Source of the DNA: Noviherbaspirillum suwonense
GTDB taxonomy: Bacteria > Pseudomonadota > Gammaproteobacteria > Burkholderiales > Burkholderiaceae_D
Length of the DNA: 64,000 nucleotides
Direction of reading: 5' to 3'
Assembly (NCBI RefSeq): GCF_900182955.1
Contig: NZ_FXUL01000001.1
Location: forward strand, 496,001-560,000
This document shows, in pieces, positions 17,647-24,531 of the stretch. The translations under genes and the position numbers were made by a program. Numbering within the stretch: the stretch's first letter is position 1; every line of letters begins with the position of its first letter. The notes beneath the pieces are model-generated. The model ran no database searches. It saw nothing but the letters and a program-made list of their open reading frames with translations, and was not told the DNA's origin.

Positions 17647-17698
17647 TTATGTAATCTTTCTTCTATAGCTAGAATTCTTATAAACGTGTAGTTCAAGA

Positions 17699-18217
17699 TT
17701 ATGCGTTTTCAAATTTCTGAACCAGTTCCAGTATTCCTAATGCTTTCATAGAAATAGCGTCTAAGTTTTCCGCTCCATTAGCGTGATGTGCGGCCCGTCG
17801 AAACTGTTCGATTGCCTCAGATTTCTGGTTAAGCCGCAACAGGCACTCACCCAAATGGAAATAAGCCGATGGGTCCTTATGGCCTAGGTCGATTGCCGCC
17901 TGATAGAATTTCGCTGCGATTCTAAAGTCAGACTGAACTTGATAGCACGCTGCTAACGCAAGTTGAATCTTTGTGTCAGATTTCGAATACATCAGTAAAT
18001 AAAGAAATACTTCTGCTGCTTCAGAAAAGCGGGATTGTTGGTATAAAGCATAGCCAAAACTGTAAAGTTGCTTTGCGATTTCCACATTCAACGGCTCATG
18101 GTGAAAAATATTTAATAATTCATCCGCAAAATTACACCTGGAAGCAATTATTTTGCTTTCAGCCTCATTGGCGGCTAATTCGTTCTGGTCTGTTTCTAAT
18201 GCCGGTATCTTGTTCAT
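17699..18217 (-). CDS. LcrH/SycD-type translocator chaperone (first)
   Basis: A 172-residue class II chaperone with tandem TPRs: AKQLYSFGYALYQQSRFSEAAEVF, QLALAACYQVQSDFRIAAKFY (each cited in part) and SAYFHLGECLLRLNQKSEA. The YALYQ..RF.EA and HLGECLL blocks follow the SycD/LcrH consensus. It precedes sctE and presumably keeps SctE and/or SctB soluble before export. The position equals bcrH1 in Bordetella, between the tip gene and the translocators. Confidence 0.82.
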   Translation of the reverse strand: MNKIPALETDQNELAANEAESKIIASRCNFADELLNIFHHEPLNVEIAKQLYSFGYALYQQSRFSEAAEVFLYLLMYSKSDTKIQLALAACYQVQSDFRIAAKFYQAAIDLGHKDPSAYFHLGECLLRLNQKSEAIEQFRRAAHHANGAENLDAISMKALGILELVQKFENA

Positions 18218-18284
18218 TAGGTCGACTTAAACCCTTTTATTTTATTGCCGATTCAGTGAATTTCTGGAAATCATGTCCTTTTTT

Positions 18285-18920
18285 TTATATCTTTGCCGCC
18301 ACAGTAGTTTGCGTAGTGGTAATGCTCTTAACGACAGCCGTTGATAGCTCTATCGCGGCATTGATTGAGTCCAGCGTTCCTTTCGCCTTCGTGCTTTCCG
18401 TTCCAGAGTTGTTTTTGTAGCGATCAACCTGGTTGTTCATCAGATTGATATAATTATTGAATTGGCCGACTGTCATCTGGTTTCTCGTCGTTTCCGTAAC
18501 CCTGATGCTCTGATCTTTGTCGTAGCCAGGTGGAAAGTCACTAGCGATGCCGAATTGATGGAAATAGTCCATTAACTCGTTAGCCCTTTGCAGCGCATTC
18601 TCATCGGTGCCGCCAAAACCGAATGGCTGGTTATCTTTCGGCGGCGTTTCGGATGGCTTGGGGCCGGACTCAAGTACAAGTGATTGCGCGCTGTTCCTGG
18701 CTGCCAGCGCGGCGACATCGTTCCTGATTACTTCGTTGATGAATTTGCCGACAGCGCCGAGCACGGTAAATAACGTATAGCAAAGGCGCGACAGTTCCCA
18801 GAAGACTTCGGTCGTATCCTTGGGCTCGGTGACCGCGCCATTCTTTATAGCGGGCTGTGGATACTGCTTCCTGATCTCTTCAATGTCGACGGCGGTAAAG
18901 ATCTTGGGGGTATTTTGCAT
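18285..18920 (-). CDS. needle-tip or filament protein candidate (SctA; Bsp22/EspA-like)
   Basis: A 211-residue protein without signal peptide, first gene of the translocator operon, the place of bsp22 in Bordetella. Two helical regions flank a polar, Pro/Gly-rich middle: residues about 35-80 (ELSRLCYTLFTVLGAVGKF) and 150-211, the latter ending with a Ser/Thr/Ala-rich amphipathic helix (STAVVKSITTTQTTVAAKI). A helical hairpin of this kind is the build of EspA/Bsp22/SipD-type tips. Sequence similarity to named tips is weak, so identity as SctA is inferred. It has its own hrp-box-like promoter 65 bases upstream. Confidence 0.5.
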   Translation of the reverse strand: MQNTPKIFTAVDIEEIRKQYPQPAIKNGAVTEPKDTTEVFWELSRLCYTLFTVLGAVGKFINEVIRNDVAALAARNSAQSLVLESGPKPSETPPKDNQPFGFGGTDENALQRANELMDYFHQFGIASDFPPGYDKDQSIRVTETTRNQMTVGQFNNYINLMNNQVDRYKNNSGTESTKAKGTLDSINAAIELSTAVVKSITTTQTTVAAKI

Positions 18921-18984
18921 GGGAATTTTCTTTATAAACGCATTTTCATAAGCTGCATCTCGAACACTGGCTTGTTCTGGAGCT

Positions 18985-19012
18985 TAAGTAACTGGCACGA
19001 GAGCCCGGTTCA
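18985..19012 (-). promoter_or_regulatory. hrp-box-like promoter of the minus-strand translocator operon (partial match)
   Basis: On the minus strand TGAACC (19012-19007) is followed after 15 bases by TTACTTA (18991-18985). The HrpL consensus is GGAACC-N15/16-CCACNNA. The -35 half is identical to that before the 639-residue gene at 37550; the -10 half keeps only AC..A. The operon start is 65 bases downstream. Confidence 0.45.
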
Positions 19013-19033
19013 AATGGCATCCGATTTTTTGCT

Positions 19034-19061
19034 TGAACAATTTATGGTGTTTCGGCACAAA
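19034..19061 (+). promoter_or_regulatory. hrp-box-like promoter of the sctX-Y-V operon
   Basis: TGAACA (19034-19039), 15 bases, GCACAAA (19055-19061). It differs from the HrpL consensus GGAACC-N15/16-CCACNNA at three defined positions and shares TGAAC-N15-GCAC-N2-A with the site at 37493. The sctX start lies 123 bases downstream. Confidence 0.6.
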
Positions 19062-19183
19062 CTCTTGCGCGTCGAGTGCCCATAATTTTGAGCCTTCATG
19101 CTTGCTAGTAATTAGGTTGTAAAGCGGTCGCACGGTTTGCAGGCGCGACATTATTCCTTGCTCAATAAAGACCTAACCAAGAC

Positions 19184-19573
19184 ATGACAGCAATCCGAAA
19201 AGAGGAACGGCAGTTTTCGTCCGGTTTGAACATCGTTTCACCATTCGTCACGCCGGCACTGGCAATTCCGTTGCGCGCGGATGTCGGTCCGGCGGATATT
19301 CCGGCACGCTCTGAACTGGCGTTGTTATTCGCGCTGCCGGATTTGAACGATGCCATTCTGAAAGCGCTGCAGCCCGACCTGAGTACCCTGGACATCCTTT
19401 TACCCGCCCGGTTTCTTGAAGCGCTCTGTGCGGCGCCCAGAGAGCTGCGGCTGGCGGCGCAAGCGCTTCCGAAAGCGGCCCGGGCGTTGGGCACAGCCGC
19501 GTCCCTGGTATCGGACGAAATCGGTCGTAGAAATCAGGTCTGGCTACTGCAGGCTGCGCTGCGTCAGATATGA
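19184..19573 (+). CDS. sctX: T3SS export protein SctX (YscX-like)
   Basis: A 129-residue protein followed by a small TPR gene and sctV, the same order as yscX-yscY-lcrD(yscV) in Yersinia. The C-terminus (NQVWLLQAALRQI) parallels the LLQIILNLL end of YscX, and the central LPDLNDAI/LLPARFLEAL region fits the family. SctX is itself exported and needed for secretion of later substrates. It works as a complex with SctY and SctV. The start is ATG at 19184; the stop overlaps the next start (ATGA). The presence of X and Y is a mark of Ysc-related systems. Confidence 0.8.
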   Translation: MTAIRKEERQFSSGLNIVSPFVTPALAIPLRADVGPADIPARSELALLFALPDLNDAILKALQPDLSTLDILLPARFLEALCAAPRELRLAAQALPKAARALGTAASLVSDEIGRRNQVWLLQAALRQI

Positions 19574-19938
19574 GCCGTTCCCCTTCGTCCAATCCCCTTG
19601 CTCCCGAGCAGCGCGACCTACTCAAGGTTCTTGCGCATACCTATCTCCAGTATGGTCTTGCCGAAAAGGCGGCCGTTCTACTTCATGCAATGCATGCGAT
19701 GGATTCTTCCGATCGGCATGTCGTCAAGTCCCTGGCCTACGCTTATCTGCGCTCCGATCGGCCCCACGAGGCATTGCTGCTGCTCGATTCGCTTGCCGAA
19801 ATCGGCAATCATGGTGAAGACGTTTTTTTGTTGCGCAGTTTGGCTTATTCCCGGACGGGGCGGCGTGCCGATGCAGCGAGGTCCATGCGATGTTTCGTCG
19901 GCGCCAGGGCCGGGGTAACTGAAAGCGGGTCGCGCTAG
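19570..19938 (+). CDS. sctY: T3SS chaperone SctY (YscY-like TPR)
   Basis: A 122-residue TPR protein: LKVLAHTYLQYGLAEKAAVLL, VVKSLAYAYLRSDRPHEAL and LLRSLAYSRTGRRADAAR form three helix pairs (first cited in part). In Yersinia, YscY binds YscX and the export gate protein YscV. The gene order X-Y-V and the size match. Its start overlaps the sctX stop and it ends one base before sctV, which indicates tight coupling of the three. Confidence 0.82.
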   Translation: MSRSPSSNPLAPEQRDLLKVLAHTYLQYGLAEKAAVLLHAMHAMDSSDRHVVKSLAYAYLRSDRPHEALLLLDSLAEIGNHGEDVFLLRSLAYSRTGRRADAARSMRCFVGARAGVTESGSR

Positions 19939-19939
19939 C

Positions 19940-22042
19940 ATGGATGCGATCTTCAATACGGTGCAGTCGATGCTGCAGCGCATCGTCAGGCGCAATGACC
20001 TCGTGCTTGCTACGCTGATCGTCTGCATCATCTTCATGATGATATTGCCGCTGCCGACGTGGCTGATCGACGGCCTCATTGCCGTCAACATGTGCCTGTC
20101 GGCCATTTTGCTGATGGTGGCGATGTATTTGCCAAGTCCACTGGCGTTCTCGTCCTTTCCGTCGGTCCTGCTTGTCACGACCCTGTTCCGGCTGGCGATC
20201 GGCATCGCGACCACGCGGCTGATACTGCTCGACGGCGATGCAGGCCACATCATCTACACGTTCGGTAACTTCGTGGTGGGCGGCAACCTGGTCGTCGGCT
20301 TGGTCGTCTTCCTGATCCTGACGATCGTCCAGTTTGTCGTGATCACCAAGGGAACTGAGCGGGTCGCCGAGGTCGGGGCGCGATTTTCCCTCGACGCGAT
20401 GCCCGGCAAGCAGATGTCGATCGACGGCGACATGCGCGCCGGCGTGATCGACATGGACGAGGCCAGGCGCAGACGCGGCCTGGTCGAAAAGGAAAGCCAG
20501 CTATACGGTGCGATGGACGGCGCGATGAAATTCGTCAAGGGTGATGCCATCGCTGGACTGATCATCGTTGCCGTCAATCTGCTTGGAGGATTGATCGTCG
20601 GCGTCACCCAACGTGGAATGTCGGCGAGCCAGGCGATCAAGGTTTATTCGATCCTGACCATTGGTGATGGGCTTATTTCCCAGATTCCTGCGCTGTTCAT
20701 TTCGATTTGCGCGGGCATGATCGTGACCCGGGTGACATCATCGGACGGCGCTTCCAACATCGGCTCCGACATCGGTTCGCAATTGTTGTCCCAGCCCAAG
20801 GCTTTCATGATCGGCTCTGTCGTCATGCTCGGATTCGGCCTGATACCGGGCATGCCTACCATGACTTTCCTGATACTGAGCGCAGTTGTCGGGGCGGCTG
20901 GATATACGTTCTTTCGCGGCGAACGCCGGGTCGTGGATGCGAAGACCGGAAAGGTGACGACCGTATCGGCGATGGACGCGGATGCGCGGGGCTCCCAGGC
21001 CGGCAAGCCGGCGGATGGCGATACCTTCAAGCCCACGGTGCCGTTGATGGTGGATGTCCATCCCGGCCTGGAAAGCGCCTTTTCGTATGAACTTTTGAAC
21101 GATGAGCTCGTCAGGATAAGGCGCGCACTATATTTCGACCTCGGCGTGGTGTTTCCCGGCATTCAGCTCCGCTTCAGTGGAGAGATGCCGTTGCAAAACT
21201 ATGCATTGATGGTTGCCGAAATTCCGGTGTCCCAAGGCAGGCTCAGGCCGGATTATCTGCTGGTGCGCGAGCATCCGGACAACCTAGCAGCCCTGTCGAT
21301 TCCGTTCGAGACGGACAAAAAGTTTCTGCCTGGCCTCGCAACGATATGGGTGAGCGGCGAGCTCAAGGGGCCGCTGTCCCGTGCGGGCATTTCCTTTCTT
21401 GAGCCCACGCAGGTCCTGAGCTATCACATCGCGTTCGTGCTTAAAAAATATGCGTCCGAATTTCTCGGCATTCAGGAAACCCGGTTGATCATCACTGAAG
21501 TCGAGTCCGCGTTTCCGGAGCTCGCAAAGGAAGTGCAGCGCGTGCTTCCAATACACAAGATTGCTGAAATCCTGCAGCGGCTGGTCAGCGAGGAAATTTC
21601 GATACGCAATGTCCGCGCGGTGATGGAGGCGCTCATCGAATGGGGCCAGAAGGAAAAGGATTCCGTGCTGCTGACCGAGTACGTGCGCGTGGCGCTCAAG
21701 CGGCACATCAGCCACAAATATTCCAATGGCCAGAACATCCTTGCTGCCTACCTGCTCGCGCCGTCCGTCGAGGATACGGTGCGCGGCGCGATCCGGCAGA
21801 CTTCCGGCGGCTCCTACCTGGCCCTGGATCCCACCGTTTCGCGCAAGCTGCTTGAAAAGATTAAAGCCACTGTCGGCGATATCGGGATGATGTCGGCCAG
21901 GCCGGTCATGTTGACATCGATGGACATCCGGCGATACATGCGCAAGTTGATCGAGCAGGATCTATACGAACTTGCGGTGGTTTCGTACCAGGAGCTGACG
22001 TCGGAAATAAATATCCAGCCACTCGCGAAGATCGAGATATGA
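19940..22042 (+). CDS. sctV: T3SS major export-gate protein SctV
   Basis: Large export-gate protein (SctV/LcrD/FlhA family), a nonameric ring that receives chaperone-substrate complexes. The 700 residues are full length. The N-terminal membrane half (about 1-320) contains PLPTWLIDGLIAVNMCLSAILL (cited in part) and the family block GTERVAEVGARFSLDAMPGKQM, here only in part, with the conserved cytoplasmic loop following. The C-terminal cytosolic domain runs from about 360. Membrane and cytosolic halves are both intact. Confidence 0.98.
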   Translation: MDAIFNTVQSMLQRIVRRNDLVLATLIVCIIFMMILPLPTWLIDGLIAVNMCLSAILLMVAMYLPSPLAFSSFPSVLLVTTLFRLAIGIATTRLILLDGDAGHIIYTFGNFVVGGNLVVGLVVFLILTIVQFVVITKGTERVAEVGARFSLDAMPGKQMSIDGDMRAGVIDMDEARRRRGLVEKESQLYGAMDGAMKFVKGDAIAGLIIVAVNLLGGLIVGVTQRGMSASQAIKVYSILTIGDGLISQIPALFISICAGMIVTRVTSSDGASNIGSDIGSQLLSQPKAFMIGSVVMLGFGLIPGMPTMTFLILSAVVGAAGYTFFRGERRVVDAKTGKVTTVSAMDADARGSQAGKPADGDTFKPTVPLMVDVHPGLESAFSYELLNDELVRIRRALYFDLGVVFPGIQLRFSGEMPLQNYALMVAEIPVSQGRLRPDYLLVREHPDNLAALSIPFETDKKFLPGLATIWVSGELKGPLSRAGISFLEPTQVLSYHIAFVLKKYASEFLGIQETRLIITEVESAFPELAKEVQRVLPIHKIAEILQRLVSEEISIRNVRAVMEALIEWGQKEKDSVLLTEYVRVALKRHISHKYSNGQNILAAYLLAPSVEDTVRGAIRQTSGGSYLALDPTVSRKLLEKIKATVGDIGMMSARPVMLTSMDIRRYMRKLIEQDLYELAVVSYQELTSEINIQPLAKIEI

Positions 22043-22077
22043 ACACCTCGGACTACAGGAAGGGATATTTTTCGGGG

Positions 22078-22470
22078 TCAGTTATCAGGCTCGTCTTCCT
22101 CGCCTGTGAGTGTCGCATTGCGTTCACTCATGAACGTCTGCAGATGGGCTTGCCCTTCGGCTATCAGCGCAAAGGCGGGGACGATCTTCAGCACATCGGA
22201 GATGGCGAGCAGGCTGCCAAATTGCGGGCTGGCGCCTGTGACAACGATGCAGCCGCGATGCCGTTGAATCCGGTTCGCCGCGTCCAGAATGATCCGCAGC
22301 GTTGCGGCGCTTACCAGCGTGGCAAGGCTGAAGTCGATGATGACATGAAAGACGCCGTCATTCGTTGCGATGGCAAGCCTGTCCCGGATTTCCTTGCCAA
22401 CTTCGAAATCGACGTCGTGTCCGGGGCGGAGAAAAAGTACGCCGTTCACAGTGTCGGAATAGATGCTCAT
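22078..22470 (-). CDS. STAS-domain protein (anti-sigma-factor antagonist-like) lacking the usual phospho-serine
   Basis: A 130-residue single STAS domain (SpoIIAA/BtrV type): VIIDFSLATLVSAATLRIIL aligns gap-free with the family's LDLSGVxFIDSSGLGVLL. In antagonists the DSSGL block holds the serine phosphorylated by the cognate kinase; here it reads S54-A55-A56-T57-L58, so neither serine of the pair remains. It lies between sctV and sctD, on the opposite strand. Bordetella controls its T3SS with BtrU-BtrV-BtrW, where BtrV is an STAS antagonist. No kinase or phosphatase partner is visible here. It may act constitutively or bind a different partner. Confidence 0.75.
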   Translation of the reverse strand: MSIYSDTVNGVLFLRPGHDVDFEVGKEIRDRLAIATNDGVFHVIIDFSLATLVSAATLRIILDAANRIQRHRGCIVVTGASPQFGSLLAISDVLKIVPAFALIAEGQAHLQTFMSERNATLTGEEDEPDN

Positions 22471-22529
22471 CGCGGATCTCGGGTACCAAAAATGTATTGT
22501 AACTGTTAGTCAAAGTTCGGGAAGATATT

Positions 22530-23945
22530 GTGAATGCGTTGCTTGGCGCTGATGCCTATGGAATGTCGGAAGAGGCACCGGTAGAGCTCAGGATTCTGCA
22601 TGGAGCTCAAGCCGGAAGCCGTCTGTGCCTGTCGGTCGGCGAATATATGCTGGGCGCGGACGACAGCTGCACCCTGATTCTGGAAGGAAGCGGCATCGAA
22701 GACCGGCATGCCGTATTGCGGTTCGATGGCGAAGATGCGTGGATCGATCCGCTCGATGGACTCGTGCGCAACGCGCATGGCGATGAAATCGACGAGGAAG
22801 AGGAGTTGACGTTCGGGTTGCCCGTCCAGCTTGGCAACGTATGGATTTCGGTGGACAGGGAGGACGCGCCCTGGCCCGACCACAGCTCCGTGATGCCGAT
22901 AAGGAGTGGAACAGCAAGCGGTGAGGAAACCCGCCATGTACTCGAATCGCAGGATGCAGACGACCCTGCGGCAGAGAACGACGTTGCGACGGAGATCGAT
23001 GCGCTGGCTGCCGTGCCATCGGCACGCGGAAGATGGTGGCCTTATGTTTTCCTGATTGTTCCGTTGCTGATGGCCGGCGGTTTTGGCGTCTTCAGCCTGC
23101 TCCAGGCGAGACATGTCGCGGAAGTGGCCGATGCGATCCCCGCGGTGACCGAGGCAGCGCCAGACCCGGCGCCCGTTGGGGTGCAGGAACTGCTCAAGGA
23201 TTTTCCGCGTACGAAGCTGGTCCTGGAGCAGGCGAAGGAGCATGGCCAGGGACAGGCGAGAGGGCAGTGGGTCGTGACCGGGTACGTGCGCAGTTCGGAG
23301 CAGCAGCGCGTGCTTTCCGGCCTGCTCGAACCGATGTCGCCGACTGCGCAGCTCAAGGTATTGGTGGAAGACGACCTGATGCAAGCCGCCAGGAAGCTTC
23401 TCGCCGCGGACGCTACGGCCGTCCATGTGAAAGTTGAAACCGTGACGGGCGGGGTGGTGCAGCTGGCTGGCGCAGCGTCGTCGGCAGCCGAGGTGGCGAA
23501 GCTGGAGGCAAGGCTGCTGGCGGACGTGACGGGCATCGTGGAAGTCCAATCGCAAGTATTGCTCCCCGAGCAGTTGCGCAAGGTGCTGCGGGACAGGATT
23601 ACGGCGGCCGGTCTCGCCGATCGCCTTGTGATCGGCGCCGAAGCGCCGGAAATGAATCTGTCCGGAAAATTGACGATGGAGGAAATTCGTCGCTGGGAAG
23701 ATTTGCTGGTCGCGTTCAATCGCGACTATGGCAATGTGCTGGCGATCAGGGCAACGGTGAGCCGGCTGATTCCGAAGCCGCCGGTCGGCGTCCTCGCGAT
23801 TGTCGGCGGAGCGGTGCCCTACATCGTTACCCAGACCGGCGAACACGTCAACCAAGGTGGGGAAGTGAATGGCCATACGCTGGTTTCCGTAAAGGATGGA
23901 GAGGTTGTTTTCGAGGGGCGCCAGCGGGTGCGCATTGCGAGGTGA
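22530..23945 (+). CDS. sctD: T3SS inner-membrane ring protein SctD
   Basis: Bitopic inner-membrane ring protein (SctD/YscD/PrgH). A cytoplasmic FHA-like domain occupies about residues 18-108 (ELRILHGAQAGSRLCLSVGEY, GIEDRHAVLRF; each in part). A single membrane helix follows at about 169-192, then a periplasmic region with ring-building domains to residue 471. The GTG at 22530 is the longest start. An ATG at 22563 (MSEEAPVEL) would begin just before the FHA fold and is a fair alternative. The stop overlaps the next start (GTGA). Confidence 0.9.
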   Translation: MNALLGADAYGMSEEAPVELRILHGAQAGSRLCLSVGEYMLGADDSCTLILEGSGIEDRHAVLRFDGEDAWIDPLDGLVRNAHGDEIDEEEELTFGLPVQLGNVWISVDREDAPWPDHSSVMPIRSGTASGEETRHVLESQDADDPAAENDVATEIDALAAVPSARGRWWPYVFLIVPLLMAGGFGVFSLLQARHVAEVADAIPAVTEAAPDPAPVGVQELLKDFPRTKLVLEQAKEHGQGQARGQWVVTGYVRSSEQQRVLSGLLEPMSPTAQLKVLVEDDLMQAARKLLAADATAVHVKVETVTGGVVQLAGAASSAAEVAKLEARLLADVTGIVEVQSQVLLPEQLRKVLRDRITAAGLADRLVIGAEAPEMNLSGKLTMEEIRRWEDLLVAFNRDYGNVLAIRATVSRLIPKPPVGVLAIVGGAVPYIVTQTGEHVNQGGEVNGHTLVSVKDGEVVFEGRQRVRIAR

Positions 23946-24169
23946 ATATGGTGTCGATGACAAGAGTGCTGGAGCTTGAAGAACGCTTATATGCCGACAA
24001 GGACGGCGCGGTGAAGCGAAAGCTGGTCATGGACCTGCTGACCATGCAACTGCGTCTGCAGGGAGATCTGCGCAAGTTAAACGACCGCAACACGCATAAG
24101 GAATTGGAAGGCGCCTTGCAGGCTGTCGCTGGCGCGCTCCAGGTGCTCAGGACGTTGCGCGTACGGTAG
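23942..24169 (+). CDS. YscE/EscE-like needle co-chaperone
   Basis: A 75-residue, mostly helical protein between sctD and sctF, the place of yscE in Yersinia and bscE in Bordetella. Helix-turn-helix build: LELEERLYADKDGAVKRKLVM and then LRKLNDRNTHKELEGALQAVAGAL (cited in part). YscE-type proteins pair with a YscG TPR protein to keep the needle subunit monomeric. The start could also be ATG 23948 or 23957. Assignment rests on size, helix pattern and position. Confidence 0.65.
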   Translation: MNMVSMTRVLELEERLYADKDGAVKRKLVMDLLTMQLRLQGDLRKLNDRNTHKELEGALQAVAGALQVLRTLRVR

Positions 24170-24230
24170 TTGGGTAACGTGAATATTATTGGCCAGCTTG
24201 GCCTCATTGAATGCTGAAGGAGATGTTTTT

Positions 24231-24473
24231 ATGCCCGACACTTATGTCACCCTGGGCGAGATCGCCAGTCTCGCCAAAACCGGGATCACCAAGGCGGAGG
24301 TGGATCTGCGCGCCGGGCTCGAGAAGGCGCAACAAGGCACCAGCAGCGGAATCGGTGACCTGATCGAATTGCAGTACACGATGTCCGCCTACACGATCAG
24401 CGCAAACACTTACAGTACAGTGCTGAAAGAGTTCTCGGACACGATGAAAAGCGTCGTGCAACGATCTGCCTGA
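24231..24473 (+). CDS. sctF: T3SS needle subunit SctF
   Basis: An 80-residue helical-hairpin protein: residues about 15-38 form the first helix, GISS-like turn at TSSGIGD, and the second helix runs LIELQYTMSAYTISANTYSTVLKEF to the end (cited in part). The LxxLQY..S.Y......S...K......K.V pattern agrees with YscF/PrgI/MxiH needle subunits. The ATG at 24231 has AAGGAG at 24217-24222. It follows sctD and the YscE-like gene, as in Yersinia and Bordetella. It is the last T3SS gene on this side. Confidence 0.85.
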   Translation: MPDTYVTLGEIASLAKTGITKAEVDLRAGLEKAQQGTSSGIGDLIELQYTMSAYTISANTYSTVLKEFSDTMKSVVQRSA

Positions 24474-24531
24474 TTGATGCGCTGACTGTCCTTACGCCAA
24501 TCGCGCTGGGCCGGGGTGGCGGACGCTTTTC

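Noticed and set aside
19228-19255. A further TGAACA-N15-TCACGCC inside sctX
   Set aside because: Lies inside coding sequence, lacks the final A, and drives no separate gene.
22506-23963. A 485-codon minus-strand open frame opposite sctD
   Set aside because: It is antisense to a clearly recognisable SctD with FHA and membrane segments; its own composition is not protein-like.
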